A stretch of DNA of 64,000 bases from Planctomycetota bacterium (GCA_024280755.1 JAJRPN010000006.1:1-64000), one strand, 5' to 3'. Shown: positions 17,675-26,810, counted from the first letter of the stretch. Made by a program: numbers and translations. The notes: generated from the letters alone by a model not told the origin.

Positions 17675-18730
17675 ATGTATGGTGAAATGTTTCTCTCGTG
17701 GTTGCCTGTTATCCCGGCATCGATGCTGGTGGTGTTCTTCTTTGTTGCGGTCAATATGATCTATCGGGCCCTCACGGTGCCACCTGGATATGAACGCAAG
17801 TTCGATGGGCAGTGCGGGGCGTGTGGATATACACTGGGATCGCTCAGTGCTCAGCAATGCCCAGAGTGCGGCGCCGATTTGCTCAAAGCCGGTGTGGTGA
17901 CGCGAAGAATGTTCATCCAACTCCGAGGCTCAACCACAATGGCGATCGCGGCGTGGTCGGTATTGGTCTTTTCAATTGGAGGCACATCGCTGGCAGTTTG
18001 GGGGATCGATGTTCAAGCAACGAATATGAATACCGCGTTTAACCCGTCATACAACTATATTCAAGTGATTACCTATGCCCCCCAGTCAGATTGGGACGAG
18101 GATGCACGCGAACTTGTCGGCCAATCATTCAAAGCCCACATCGAGATCGCCGTCGATTCGATGACTCAACTTTCTACAGATGAATTTTCATTGGTCTTGT
18201 CACTTCCAGATGACACCGAACGCACGCTGTTGATCGAAGAAGACGATGGGTGGGTGATCGAAGATGAGGATGAGAAGAGGATTGCCCAAGGCGATGCGTA
18301 CTCGATCGCAGCGATCGACCAACTGTTTGCGTTGAGCGGATTTGATATTGAAGACGAATCGGTGCAGTCGTATGCGAACCAACTCTCGATCTTGATGGAT
18401 TCCGTGTTCGATGAAGGCATCCAAGGGCTTCAAAATGAAGGTGCAGTAACACTCGGGCAAGTCCAAGAAGGGATCGATGAGCAAAATTGGCTCAAATCCT
18501 ATGGCTACTCAAGCAGGGCAAAGCCTGGGACTGGCTTGGGCATGGTGGTCTTGCCGCCTTTAACATTCGATCAGTGGAGTCGGGTTTTGTACGCATTTTT
18601 GATACTGGCAGGTATTTATGTACTGGGAGTATTCGGTATTGTGCTGCGCCGGCGCCAGCTTCTGCGCCAGGGGCGATATAACCCAAACACGATAATAACG
18701 GATATTTCAGAGAGTGAGACCGGAAATTGA
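17675..18730 (+). CDS. Membrane protein with N-terminal zinc ribbon and large extracytoplasmic domain
   Basis: A 351-residue protein: membrane segment at about 10-30, zinc ribbon CGACGYTLGS...QCPECG at about 47-67, a second membrane segment at about 88-112, an acidic soluble domain of about 180 residues (rich in Asp/Glu, e.g. IEEDDGWVIEDEDEK), and a third span at about 308-330. GGAAGGGG lies upstream of ATG 17675. It is divergent from the 16742 gene, which leads to another zinc-ribbon protein. Function unknown. Confidence 0.7.
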   Translation: MYGEMFLSWLPVIPASMLVVFFFVAVNMIYRALTVPPGYERKFDGQCGACGYTLGSLSAQQCPECGADLLKAGVVTRRMFIQLRGSTTMAIAAWSVLVFSIGGTSLAVWGIDVQATNMNTAFNPSYNYIQVITYAPQSDWDEDARELVGQSFKAHIEIAVDSMTQLSTDEFSLVLSLPDDTERTLLIEEDDGWVIEDEDEKRIAQGDAYSIAAIDQLFALSGFDIEDESVQSYANQLSILMDSVFDEGIQGLQNEGAVTLGQVQEGIDEQNWLKSYGYSSRAKPGTGLGMVVLPPLTFDQWSRVLYAFLILAGIYVLGVFGIVLRRRQLLRQGRYNPNTIITDISESETGN

Positions 18731-18916
18731 ACATCGGTTTGTGCCCGAAACATGGCTTCAGGCATGGGACTGTCAATCGGTTTGGGGAAATCTGCGCGAT
18801 AATTCGTATTTAGAGCTTTAATTTCGTCAACTTTTAGGGTATCTTTGAGGCTCGCGGGAGGGGATGGACGCATCCCGGGACAGTCGATAAAATCGGCACT
18901 TATTCAGGAGAGAGAA

Positions 18917-20611
18917 ATGTCAGTCAATCAAACATTCAAATCTACTTTATCACGAACGCTGTGCTGCGTGCTTGCATGTGCTGCTTCGGTTTCGAGCGCG
19001 GGCAACCCGCTGAGCTTTGCCGACGAAGCCGTCGCTCGTGGGTTCGACTATGACATGGGCGTGAACTACAGCGGCTGGGGCAGCGGGATCTTGTTGCTCG
19101 ATCTCAATGGCAACGGGCATCTTGATATCGTGCTTGGCGGAGCAGCCGATTTCCATATTGGAGTCTTCGAGAACGACGGCTTAGGAAATTTTACGGATCG
19201 TTCACTCACCACAGGCATGACCATTGGTGGAAGGATGAATGGGCTGAGCAGCGCAGACTATGACAATGATGGCGATCTTGATATCTATGTCAATGGCTGG
19301 TTGGCGCCCAGCAAGTTATACCGGAACAACGGCGATTTTACATTCACCGATGTCACCGAAGCTGCAGGCGTTGGGCTTACTTGTCCAATGATGAGTACAA
19401 GCTGGGCGGATGTTGACAATGATGGGTATCTCGATCTCTATATTGCGGTTCGTACCTTTACAAATCTTGATGAAACTGAAAACCAGTTCTTCTACAACAA
19501 TGGCGATGGGACATTCACGGAGATGGCCCAGTCTATGGGGATTTCTGGTGGTGTAACCCCCACACTGGTCAGTTCATTCTTTGATTACGATCGTGATGGC
19601 GACTCAGATCTCTACATCGGTGCAGACAAAGGGCATCTGGGTGATTTCTGGAATATCTTATACCGCAATGATGGCGGCGTATTTACGGAAGTGACCGCTG
19701 AGGCCAACGCATGGGCCTATGTCGATTGCATGAGTATTACTGTGGGTGATATCAACTTTGACGGGTTTTACGACTTGTATGTCACCAGTGTTTTCGATGG
19801 CAACAAGCTTTTGATGCACGATGGAGTGAGTCAGTACAGCAATCAAACAGTTCCTGCTGGTGTCGGAAGCTATCACATCGGATGGGCTGCAGCATGGGCG
19901 GACTTTGATAACGATACCGAGCTTGATCTCTACCTTTGCAATATGCAAGGCGACAATCGTTTGTATCGCGGTTCGCAGACTTGGCCATTGATTGATGAAG
20001 GCCCGTCGGCTGGTGTGGATGAATCCTCCGATGTATTCTGTGTTGCAGTTGGTGATCTTGATGGCGACAACGATCTCGATATGGTTGTTGGAGGCACCTT
20101 GACCAAGGCTCAACTCTACATCAACAACTCGGTTGATGCAGCAACCAACAACTGGATTCGTTTCGATGTTGTCGGCAATAACTCCAATAAGTTTGCGATC
20201 GGGACATGTATTGATATTCTGTCCGCGGGCAAGGCGCAGATCCGCGAGATTCGTGCTGGTGTGAACTATAAAGGGCAAGATGGGCACACTCTGCACTATG
20301 GGCTTGGAACAGCTTCGCTTGTAGAACTTGTCACGGTGATCTTCCATGGCGGCGAAATCCGCACCCTGACCAACGCTCCAGCCAATAAGAACTGGACGAT
20401 CTATCCAGAGTCAAGACTCGGCGATGTCAACGACGATGGCCGAATAGACTGGTACGAAATCTCCGCAGCAATCGTGGCTCGCACGCCCAAGGGGCAAACT
20501 ATTAAGCCAGGACAAGAGATCTTCGATATGAATGGTGACTTTGTGATCGACTATGACGATATCGCAGCGATGGGGCTTGGCTTACGATCGCCTTCCGTCT
20601 TCCAGCGATAA
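18917..20611 (+). CDS. Secreted VCBS/FG-GAP repeat protein with dockerin-like C-terminus
   Basis: A 564-residue protein with a signal peptide ending near VSSAG. Six or more calcium-loop repeats of the form DxDxDGxxDxY (DYDNDGDLDIYV, DVDNDGYLDLYI, DYDRDGDSDLYI, DFDNDTELDLYL, DLDGDNDLDMVV) indicate a beta-propeller of the FG-GAP/VCBS type. An ASPIC/UnbV-like segment follows (INNSVDAATNNWIRFDVVGNNSN...HYGLG). The last 60 residues hold two EF-hand loops (DVNDDGRIDWYE, DMNGDFVIDYDD), as in type I dockerins. AGGAGAG precedes ATG 18917. Probably an extracellular binding or adhesion protein. Confidence 0.88.
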   Translation: MSVNQTFKSTLSRTLCCVLACAASVSSAGNPLSFADEAVARGFDYDMGVNYSGWGSGILLLDLNGNGHLDIVLGGAADFHIGVFENDGLGNFTDRSLTTGMTIGGRMNGLSSADYDNDGDLDIYVNGWLAPSKLYRNNGDFTFTDVTEAAGVGLTCPMMSTSWADVDNDGYLDLYIAVRTFTNLDETENQFFYNNGDGTFTEMAQSMGISGGVTPTLVSSFFDYDRDGDSDLYIGADKGHLGDFWNILYRNDGGVFTEVTAEANAWAYVDCMSITVGDINFDGFYDLYVTSVFDGNKLLMHDGVSQYSNQTVPAGVGSYHIGWAAAWADFDNDTELDLYLCNMQGDNRLYRGSQTWPLIDEGPSAGVDESSDVFCVAVGDLDGDNDLDMVVGGTLTKAQLYINNSVDAATNNWIRFDVVGNNSNKFAIGTCIDILSAGKAQIREIRAGVNYKGQDGHTLHYGLGTASLVELVTVIFHGGEIRTLTNAPANKNWTIYPESRLGDVNDDGRIDWYEISAAIVARTPKGQTIKPGQEIFDMNGDFVIDYDDIAAMGLGLRSPSVFQR

Positions 20612-20650
20612 TCAATCTCGCCCAGATTTTCACCCTTCTCTACATACACT

Positions 20651-20680
20651 CCGGCCAGCTTTGAAGCTGGCCGGTTTTTT
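20651..20680 (+). terminator. Intrinsic terminator after the VCBS/dockerin gene
   Basis: 10-bp stem CCGGCCAGCT / AGCTGGCCGG with a 4-nt loop, followed directly by TTTTTT. It lies 39 nt after the stop codon. Confidence 0.9.
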
Positions 20681-20720
20681 AGTAGCTGATTGTGACAGGA
20701 ACTGGTGACTCAATTAAAGA

Positions 20721-20870
20721 ACCGGGCATGGGCTCTCGCATTCCCATGCCCGGTAATGGTTCGGCCTCGTTGAAGCCGAATCCCTCCCGAAACCCCGGTC
20801 GAACGGTAAGTTCGACCGGGAGCCGCGTCAGGTCGGTTGGGGACGATGACGATCCTCCCTGACACGGTTG
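20721..20870. repeat. Cluster of palindromes
   Basis: Several consecutive inverted repeats: 20721-20732 with 20743-20754 (12 bp perfect, ACCGGGCATGGG), 20760-20765 with 20774-20779 (TTCGGC/GCCGAA), and 20794-20804 with 20810-20820 (11 bp perfect, CCCGGTCGAAC). A looser GTCAGG...CCTGAC pair follows from 20827. They resemble the repeat units elsewhere in the window but are not clear copies. Confidence 0.75.
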
Positions 20871-21516
20871 ATTTGGTCCCTTCAGTCGATTCATGGAAGC
20901 CCATCGAATCGGTGGAGGGGGTGGCTCGTTTGAGCCAATGTTTTTACCCACCCGGCGTATGCCTGGCAATAGAGGAGTCTTTCGTGATCAATGAACGGGC
21001 TGTTGTATAGGGAGTATTCCCAGTGTTTCTTGTTCGCTTTGATCTTGGGCCAGTTTCATTTCTTCGTTCCTTCTTCGTTCCATATGTCGAGACCGACCGC
21101 GCAGGCATGGCGTTCGATCCATGTGTTTTGATTCAATCTCAGTTGCTGATGTTAGTTGTCTTGGTGAGGCAGTCGTTGCTGCGTGTGTCCCGAGTTGGAG
21201 TTGGCATCGCATGCCTTCCACATCAATGTATTCGTAGAAAGACATCAAGGTGTTTCGTTGCGAGGCGGAAAGAAATCAAAACGAAGTGGAATTGAAGCTG
21301 CTGAAGCGTAGCGACAAATAGATAATGAATTAGTAAATGTGGATGAAAAGTGTTTAAACTCTGTTTTTTGTGATTACTAACCTTGTTCAAATGGAATATG
21401 AAAATTGATACGGATCTTGTGCAACATACTCGTTTGTGTAAAATGGAATCAGGAAATAGGCAGATTTGGAGAGATGGCTCCGCAACATAAATCGTGAAAA
21501 TCCGTATGATGGTCAT
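20870..21516. other. Long gene-poor region, partly AT-rich
   Basis: No supported gene. Frames of 86-97 codons exist on the minus strand (20988-21248 and 21223-21516) but have no domain, signal or ribosome binding site and odd composition. From about 21250 to 21460 the sequence is markedly more AT-rich than the rest of the window. It may be decayed sequence plus the pqiA promoter. Confidence 0.5.
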
Positions 21517-22143
21517 ATGCCAATACAGGCGGATCTAGTTGGAACTCGACTTCGCGCATGCCATTGCTGTGGGCTTATCCATCAGATCCCCCAGTTTGAC
21601 AAGCGATCGCAGGCGTGCTGTGTCCGGTGCAAATCGGTGATTCGTCACGGTGCGCATCCTCGATCGATCACCCGAACAGCAGCCTATGCCTTGGCTGCGT
21701 TGATGCTTTATCCGATTGCGATGTTGCTCCCGGTGATGGAGATCGAGCGGTTTGGATATGTCTCGGATGCGTCGATCTGGTCTGGGATGGTGGGGCTGTT
21801 GAGCGAGGGGCATTGGTTTGTCGGGCTGGTGGTATTGTTGTTTTCGGTGGTTGCTCCGTTGGGCAAACTTGGACTATTGTTTGTGTTGTGTGTGGGTCGC
21901 AGGCGTGTGCCAATGCGCGACCGAGCCCGGGCGTATCGGCTGATCGAGTTCATTGGGCGGTGGGGGATGGTGGATGTGCTGTTGGTTGCGGTGTTGGTCG
22001 CGGTGGTGAAACTTGGCGATTTGGTGACGGTGACACCCGGTCCTGGGGTGTTGGTGTTTGGGGCGGTGGTGATTTTGAGTTTGATCGCTTCGGCGATGTT
22101 CGATCCGCATGCGATTTGGGAAGAAGAGAGGATTGGATCATGA
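21517..22143 (+). CDS. pqiA: PqiA-like membrane protein
   Basis: A 208-residue inner-membrane protein of the paraquat-inducible protein A family. The N-terminal zinc-ribbon pairs CHCCG and CCVRC (about residues 15-42) precede four hydrophobic segments. It corresponds to a single PqiA unit; E. coli PqiA has two. Start chosen at ATG 21517 (MPIQADLVG); a TTG at 21466 is in frame. It overlaps the MCE-domain gene by 4 nt, so the two form a PqiA-PqiB/LetA-LetB type lipid transport pair. Confidence 0.85.
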   Translation: MPIQADLVGTRLRACHCCGLIHQIPQFDKRSQACCVRCKSVIRHGAHPRSITRTAAYALAALMLYPIAMLLPVMEIERFGYVSDASIWSGMVGLLSEGHWFVGLVVLLFSVVAPLGKLGLLFVLCVGRRRVPMRDRARAYRLIEFIGRWGMVDVLLVAVLVAVVKLGDLVTVTPGPGVLVFGAVVILSLIASAMFDPHAIWEEERIGS

Positions 22144-23039
22144 GTGAGGAGCAAGGGCAAGCGAAGCGGGTTGAAGATATTCCGGTCGCGACCATCCGCC
22201 CAAGGCGGATGTCGTTGGCGTGGGTGGTGCCGATCTTGGCGTTGGGGATTGTTGGGTATCTTGTGTGGTCGCAGGTCATGCGCGAACAGGGCGAGATGAT
22301 CACGATCCGGTTTGTGGATGCTGGCGGGCTTGAGCCGGGATCAGAAATCAAGCATCGAGGGGTTACTGTTGGCGTGGTGCGCGAGGTGAAGCTTGCGGAA
22401 GATTGGAAGCGTGTGGATGTTCATGCCGAGTTGGTCCCTGGCGCATCGGGCTTGGCTGTTGAGGGCACGAAGTTTTGGGTGGTGCGGGCGCAGGTGAGCT
22501 TTGGGAAGATCGCAGGGCTCGATACGCTACTTGGCCCGCGGTATATAGCGATGCAGCCTGGTTTGGTCGATCAGCCAAAGCAGGTTGCATTTGTTGCCCT
22601 TGATCAAGCGCCTGCGACCGAGCCTACGAGTGATGGGTCGTTGCGGCTGGTGCTGATGTCCGATCGGCTGGGCACATTGTCGCCGGGCAATCCGGTGCTG
22701 TATAGAGAAATCCGCGTGGGGACTGTACGCGGGGCGCAGCTGACCAACGATGCGACCAAGGTGATGATTAGTATCGATATCGATCCTAAGTACACGCCTT
22801 TGATTCATGCCAAAACAAGGTTCTGGCGATCCGGCGGGGTGGGTGTCGACTTCGGAATTTTCAGCGGCCTAAGCGTGCAGGCGGATTCATTGGAGGCGGC
22901 GATGTCGTCGTCTGTGTCGTTGGCGACTCCTGAGAAGCGGGCTGGTGAGAAGGCGGGGGCGGGTGATGTTTTTGAGTTGGCGGATGAGGTGGATGGTGAT
23001 TGGTTGAAGTGGTCGCCGGGGATTGGGATTGGGGGGTGA
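22140..23039 (+). CDS. pqiB: MCE-domain protein, PqiB-like
   Basis: A 299-residue protein with an N-terminal cytosolic stretch, one membrane anchor (about 28-46, LAWVVPILALGIVGYLVW), and two MlaD/MCE domains (ITIRFVDAGGLEPGSEIKHRGVTVG and RLVLMSDRLGTLSPGNPVLYREIRVG). MCE proteins form periplasmic lipid-conducting rings or tubes. E. coli PqiB has three MCE domains and about 546 residues, so this is a shorter form. The ATG at 22140 overlaps the pqiA stop. No PqiC-like lipoprotein follows. Confidence 0.87.
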   Translation: MSEEQGQAKRVEDIPVATIRPRRMSLAWVVPILALGIVGYLVWSQVMREQGEMITIRFVDAGGLEPGSEIKHRGVTVGVVREVKLAEDWKRVDVHAELVPGASGLAVEGTKFWVVRAQVSFGKIAGLDTLLGPRYIAMQPGLVDQPKQVAFVALDQAPATEPTSDGSLRLVLMSDRLGTLSPGNPVLYREIRVGTVRGAQLTNDATKVMISIDIDPKYTPLIHAKTRFWRSGGVGVDFGIFSGLSVQADSLEAAMSSSVSLATPEKRAGEKAGAGDVFELADEVDGDWLKWSPGIGIGG

Positions 23040-23109
23040 GGGTGATTGGGAGTATTTCTGAAAGGCCTCATATGATCGGGAGGGAGCGTGTGTGAGGTTG
23101 GAAAATGCG

Positions 23110-23115
23110 ATATAA
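23110..23115 (+). promoter_or_regulatory. Putative -10 element (TATAAT)
   Basis: A perfect TATAAT lies 60 nt before the ankyrin gene start in an otherwise gene-free stretch. No matching -35 hexamer at 16-18 nt is obvious, so confidence is low. Confidence 0.3.
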
Positions 23116-23175
23116 TAAGTTCTCATGATTGTTTTTTAGGCTGTTTTCAAGAGACACTGAATTCGAGGGGTAAGT

Positions 23176-24420
23176 ATGCTGGTAGCTGGGGTTTTAATTT
23201 TAATCGTTATTGTCATTGGATTTTGTGGGATGATGTTCGATGATCAAAAAATTGATCGACTGAATAATCTCGATGTTGATCTTGTAAATGCGATTGTTTC
23301 TGATGACAAAGAGAGAGTTTTTCGGGCAATTGAACATGGTGCGAAGGTTAATGGGCGACTTTCAAACGGAGTTACTCCACTCGTTTGTGCGATAGAAAAC
23401 AAATCCAGTATCGAGATTTTTCGTTCAATTTTAAATGCTGGGGCTTGGGTTGATGTTGGAGACAAAAGCGACACTTTGTTAATGGTTGCGATAAAAAACA
23501 AAACTAATCCTGATGTGATTAAGTTGTTCCTACAATGTGGATCGGATCCCAATCAGGTTGGTGGGGGGGGCTCATCAGCATTAATTGAAGCGGTACGGCA
23601 TGACAGCGATGAGGATATTGTATGGGATTTAATACAGGCAGGTGCCGATGTTAATCACTCGGAGAACTGTAACGGCCATACACCTTTGACGATAGCAGCT
23701 CATTGTTGTTCATCAGGTGCTGTAATTAGAATGCTTACGCAGGCAGGCGCCAATGTCAATGCGAGGATAGATATTGGCAGGAGTCCTTTGATGTTTGCGT
23801 CGAGGTCAAAGGTGAAGTCATCAAGCGCGAATCTTGAAGTATTCAATGCATTAGTTCAGTCTGGCGCAGATGTACATGCAAGAGACGAAAATGCGAACAC
23901 AGTACTCATGATGCTCGCCGGACGATGGGCAAGCTACTCAGCTGAAATGATAAGCAGCATGCGTGAAGCAGTTGTCAGTGCAAATGCGGGCAAGAATATT
24001 TGGCCGTATAAGTTGGGGGATATTCAAGAAAGGCTATCCGACCTGAAATCAATACCTTTAATGGTGGAAAGCCTCATTGAAGTTGATGCAGAGATGGATT
24101 CTAGAAATAAAGATGGGGACACAGCATTAATGCTTGCCGTTCGAGGAAGTCGCTATGCCGATTTTGCAGAAATCTTGATTCAGGCTGGCGCGAATATTGA
24201 TGAGCAAAATAAGGAAGGGCAGACGGCCTTGATGAGCGCTGTCATTGGAGGGTATAGGCTGGGTGTGCATTCAGAGACTGATTCGGAGGTTGTCAAGTTT
24301 CTATTAGATTCGGGGGCAGATACTGAAGTTGAAGACGCTACCGGGAAAACAGCCCTTGGCTACGCCAAAGACCAAGCGAGATTTCTTGAACTTATACAAG
24401 AGGCAAATAGTTCTCAATGA
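23176..24420 (+). CDS. Membrane-anchored ankyrin repeat protein
   Basis: A 414-residue protein with an N-terminal transmembrane helix (about 2-20) and seven or more ankyrin repeats; clear units include GVTPLVCAIENKSSIEIFRSILNAGA, GHTPLTIAAHC, GRSPLMFASR, GDTALMLAVRG and GQTALMSAVIGG. Ankyrin repeats mediate protein binding; the partner is unknown. GAGGGG lies upstream of ATG 23176. Its coding sequence is visibly more AT-rich and its codon choice looser than the neighbours, compatible with recent acquisition. It is flanked by a palindromic repeat cluster downstream. Confidence 0.85.
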   Translation: MLVAGVLILIVIVIGFCGMMFDDQKIDRLNNLDVDLVNAIVSDDKERVFRAIEHGAKVNGRLSNGVTPLVCAIENKSSIEIFRSILNAGAWVDVGDKSDTLLMVAIKNKTNPDVIKLFLQCGSDPNQVGGGGSSALIEAVRHDSDEDIVWDLIQAGADVNHSENCNGHTPLTIAAHCCSSGAVIRMLTQAGANVNARIDIGRSPLMFASRSKVKSSSANLEVFNALVQSGADVHARDENANTVLMMLAGRWASYSAEMISSMREAVVSANAGKNIWPYKLGDIQERLSDLKSIPLMVESLIEVDAEMDSRNKDGDTALMLAVRGSRYADFAEILIQAGANIDEQNKEGQTALMSAVIGGYRLGVHSETDSEVVKFLLDSGADTEVEDATGKTALGYAKDQARFLELIQEANSSQ

Positions 24421-24428
24421 TTGTGATG

Positions 24429-24575
24429 CCGGGTGCCCTGCTTAGGCCTGATGTCTTCATCGGGTTTAAGCAGGATCGGAAATTGTCGGTAATCGAAGAA
24501 CCTGCTTAAGCTGCGCGTAAGCAGGGCACCCGGCTTAAGACACGGCTTGCCGGGGACGGTCAAGCCGTGGCACCC
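24429..24575. repeat. Two adjacent palindromic repeats (families D and E)
   Basis: Family D: 16-bp perfect arms 24429-24444 and 24518-24533 (CCGGGTGCCCTGCTTA and complement). Family E: 9-bp arms 24541-24549 and 24561-24569 (CACGGCTTG / CAAGCCGTG). Bases 24537-24575 match 38536-38574 in inverted orientation at 37 of 39 positions, so E is dispersed. They lie between the ankyrin and PfkB genes. Confidence 0.88.
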
Positions 24576-24603
24576 AGAGGGATAGGTGCGCTATCATTAG
24601 TCT

Positions 24604-25524
24604 ATGAGTTTAATAGTTACAGGCACTATCGGTATCGACACCATCGAAACTCCCAACGGCGATCGGCATGAAGATCTGCTTGGGGGGTCGGCGGTTTACT
24701 TTTCTGCGGCGGCTTCGTTTTATACGGAGGCTCGATTGGTTGCGGCTGTGGGGGATGATTTCCCGCAGGCGTTTATTGATTCGCTCAATGATTTCAAAGG
24801 GCTCGACACGCGCGGGCTTGAGGTTCGCAAGGGCTCGAAGACTTTCCGGTGGGGCGGGAAGTATCACGATGATATGGATCATCGCGATACGCTCTTTACG
24901 GATTTGGGTGTGTTGGAGGAAGCTCCGCCTCCGGTGCCGCAGGCGTATCGGGATTCAGAGGTTGTGTTCCTTGCCAACTCGCACCCGATGGTGCAGCTGG
25001 GGATGTTGGAGCAGTTTCCTGATGCGAAGTTGAGCGTGGCCGACACGATGGATCTTTGGATTAACATTGCTAAACCTGAGCTGACGCAGTTGCTGGGCAA
25101 GGTTGATGGTTTGGTGTTGAACTTTGATGAGGCCGAGTTGTTTACTGGGCATCGTAACCCAGTGACGGCTGGCAGAAAGCTGCTTGAGTATGGGCCAAGA
25201 TTTGTGGTCGTCAAGAAGGGCGAGCACGGATGTATTCTGATTCACAAGGACAGGATTTGTGCATTGCCAGCATATCCGACCGAGAAGGTTGTTGATCCGA
25301 CGGGTGCGGGCGATTCGTTCGCTGGCGGGATGATGGGTCGGCTTTCGGCTCGCGGCGGGGATGATCTTGGGTCGTTTGAATCGGTGCGTGAGTCATTGGC
25401 GCATGGGACGATCATTGCGAGTTTTAATGTTGAATCGTTCTCGCTTGAGCGGATGCGTGGGATCACCAAGGCGGATGTTGATGCTCGGTATGCCGAGTTT
25501 GCTGAGATGATTCGGTTGGGATAG
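24604..25524 (+). CDS. PfkB-family carbohydrate/nucleoside kinase
   Basis: A 306-residue ribokinase-fold kinase. Signatures: TGTIGIDTIETP and GGSAVYFSAAASFY at the N-terminus, LNFDEAELFTG in the middle, and VDPTGAGDSFAGGMMG (PfkB signature 2, with the catalytic Asp in GAGDSF) near residues 229-244. The exact substrate (ribose, fructose, adenosine or another sugar) cannot be set from the sequence. ATG 24604 lies just downstream of a dispersed repeat whose end GAGGGATAGG may serve as its ribosome binding region, though the spacing is long. Confidence 0.87.
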   Translation: MSLIVTGTIGIDTIETPNGDRHEDLLGGSAVYFSAAASFYTEARLVAAVGDDFPQAFIDSLNDFKGLDTRGLEVRKGSKTFRWGGKYHDDMDHRDTLFTDLGVLEEAPPPVPQAYRDSEVVFLANSHPMVQLGMLEQFPDAKLSVADTMDLWINIAKPELTQLLGKVDGLVLNFDEAELFTGHRNPVTAGRKLLEYGPRFVVVKKGEHGCILIHKDRICALPAYPTEKVVDPTGAGDSFAGGMMGRLSARGGDDLGSFESVRESLAHGTIIASFNVESFSLERMRGITKADVDARYAEFAEMIRLG

Positions 25525-25531
25525 CATTCTT

Positions 25532-25682
25532 GTCCCTCCCCCGTCCTGACGGGGGAGGTGGCTGCGCAGCAGACGGAGGGGGTCTTTTCTTATCTCTTCT
25601 GTTCATAAAATGTAACGGCGAAGAGAAGACCCCCTCCGTCTCACTTCGTTCGACACCTCCCCCGTCAGGACGGGGGAGGGAC
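25532..25682. repeat. Composite palindromic element, family A (full copy 1)
   Basis: Terminal arms 25532-25560 and 25654-25682 are perfectly complementary over 29 bp, and each arm is itself a near-palindrome (CCTCCCCCG....CGGGGGAGG). Nested inside, 25572-25586 pairs with 25626-25640 (15 bp, GACGGAGGGGGTCTT). The unpaired TCACTTCGTTCGA spacer is identical to that of the copy at 38369-38529. A degenerate family E unit follows at 25684-25727. Confidence 0.93.
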
Positions 25683-25740
25683 AGGGCATGGCTTGCCCAA
25701 GGCCGTCAAATGGCACCTGGCACCCAGAGGAAATAGGCTG

Positions 25741-26433
25741 ATGGCGTTTGGCAAGAAGAAATCGAAGAGCGAATCGAATGATCGTCCTTACTTGGAGCCT
25801 TACGAAAAGGCGACGCGGGAGATGGGGGCGGGGTTTGAATCACAGCTTTGGATGAGCAAGGATGCCCAGCGAACACGCTTTGAGGTGTTGGCGCAGGTGA
25901 GTCGATTCAAAGGGCGTGTTGTTGCGGATCTGGGGTGCGGGGTTGGTGATTTGCCGATTTTTTTGCATGAGCATGGGCGTGATGAGTTTCCCAAATCGTA
26001 TATCGGGATCGAAGGCGTTGAGGCGATGGCCGAGCATGCTCGGTCGCGGATCGTTGAAGCTGGTGTAGAGCGAACGGTCCTTGATGTAGGCGACTTTGTT
26101 GCTGATACTGATCTGGCGGATCTGCTGGTGAATGATGCGGGTGTTGAGGTGTTTGTGTTTTCGGGCTCGCTCAATACGCTCGATATTCGCTCGGCTCAGG
26201 AAGTGCTTGATATGTTTTGGTATGCGCTGTTGCGAGCCAAGCGTGGGACGCTTGTGTTTAATTTTTTGTCTGATCGGCACAATCCTGAGCGGACGCCTGC
26301 GGCTGCGCCTGCGGTGCGGTTTGACCCGGCGGATATGCTTGATTGGGCATTGGGACGAACGCCGATCGTGCAGTTAAGGCATGAGTATTTGCGTGGGCAT
26401 GATGCGATGATTGTGATGGATGTTGTTCAGTAA
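25741..26433 (+). CDS. Class I SAM-dependent methyltransferase
   Basis: A 230-residue protein with a Rossmann-type methyltransferase core: VVADLGCGVGDLP (motif I, about residues 60-72), YIGIEGVEAMAEHAR (motif II acidic residue), then LDVGDF. The basic N-terminus KKKSKSESNDRPYLEPYEKA is family-specific. The substrate is unknown. GAGG of the preceding repeat-derived CACCCAGAGGAAATAGG lies about 10 nt before ATG 25741, so its ribosome binding site appears to come from repeat sequence. Confidence 0.82.
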   Translation: MAFGKKKSKSESNDRPYLEPYEKATREMGAGFESQLWMSKDAQRTRFEVLAQVSRFKGRVVADLGCGVGDLPIFLHEHGRDEFPKSYIGIEGVEAMAEHARSRIVEAGVERTVLDVGDFVADTDLADLLVNDAGVEVFVFSGSLNTLDIRSAQEVLDMFWYALLRAKRGTLVFNFLSDRHNPERTPAAAPAVRFDPADMLDWALGRTPIVQLRHEYLRGHDAMIVMDVVQ

Positions 26434-26441
26434 GGCGTTGT

Positions 26442-26807
26442 TTAAATTCGTTCTTGATTGGTCACTGTGCGATCGATGATGAGGTGGCCGGTGTGTTTGG
26501 TGGCGGCGGGTTCGAAGAGGAGGACGGAGGCGCCGTCTTTGGTGACGGGGTTGTGTTCGATGCCTTTGGGGACGATGTACATGTCGCCTTTTTCTAAATG
26601 CACAGCGTCACGATCTCGGAACTCGATGGTGAGTTGGCCTTCGAGGATGAGGAAGAGTTCGTCTTCGTGTTCGTGGGTGTGCCAGGCGAGATCGCCTTTG
26701 AGTTTAGCGAGTTTGACTTGCTGGCCGTTGAGCTCGGCGATGATTTTGGGTGTCCAAGTTTCATCGAATAGACTGAGTTTGTTGGCGAGGTTGATGATGT
26801 CGCTCAT
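26442..26807 (-). CDS. Cupin-domain protein
   Basis: A 121-residue single cupin barrel. Motif 1 is WHTHEHEDELFLILEGQL with metal ligands His, His and Glu; motif 2 is PKGIEHNP with the fourth ligand His. Such small cupins are often isomerases, dioxygenases or sensors, so the role is undefined. It is the last gene of the sdpR-sdpI-hydrolase unit, 3 nt after the hydrolase stop, and is convergent with the methyltransferase gene. Confidence 0.85.
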   Translation of the reverse strand: MSDIINLANKLSLFDETWTPKIIAELNGQQVKLAKLKGDLAWHTHEHEDELFLILEGQLTIEFRDRDAVHLEKGDMYIVPKGIEHNPVTKDGASVLLFEPAATKHTGHLIIDRTVTNQERI

Positions 26808-26810
26808 AGT

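Noticed and set aside
20988..21516. Two minus-strand frames of 86 and 97 codons
   Set aside because: No ribosome binding site, domain, signal peptide or coding-like composition; the second lies in AT-rich sequence.
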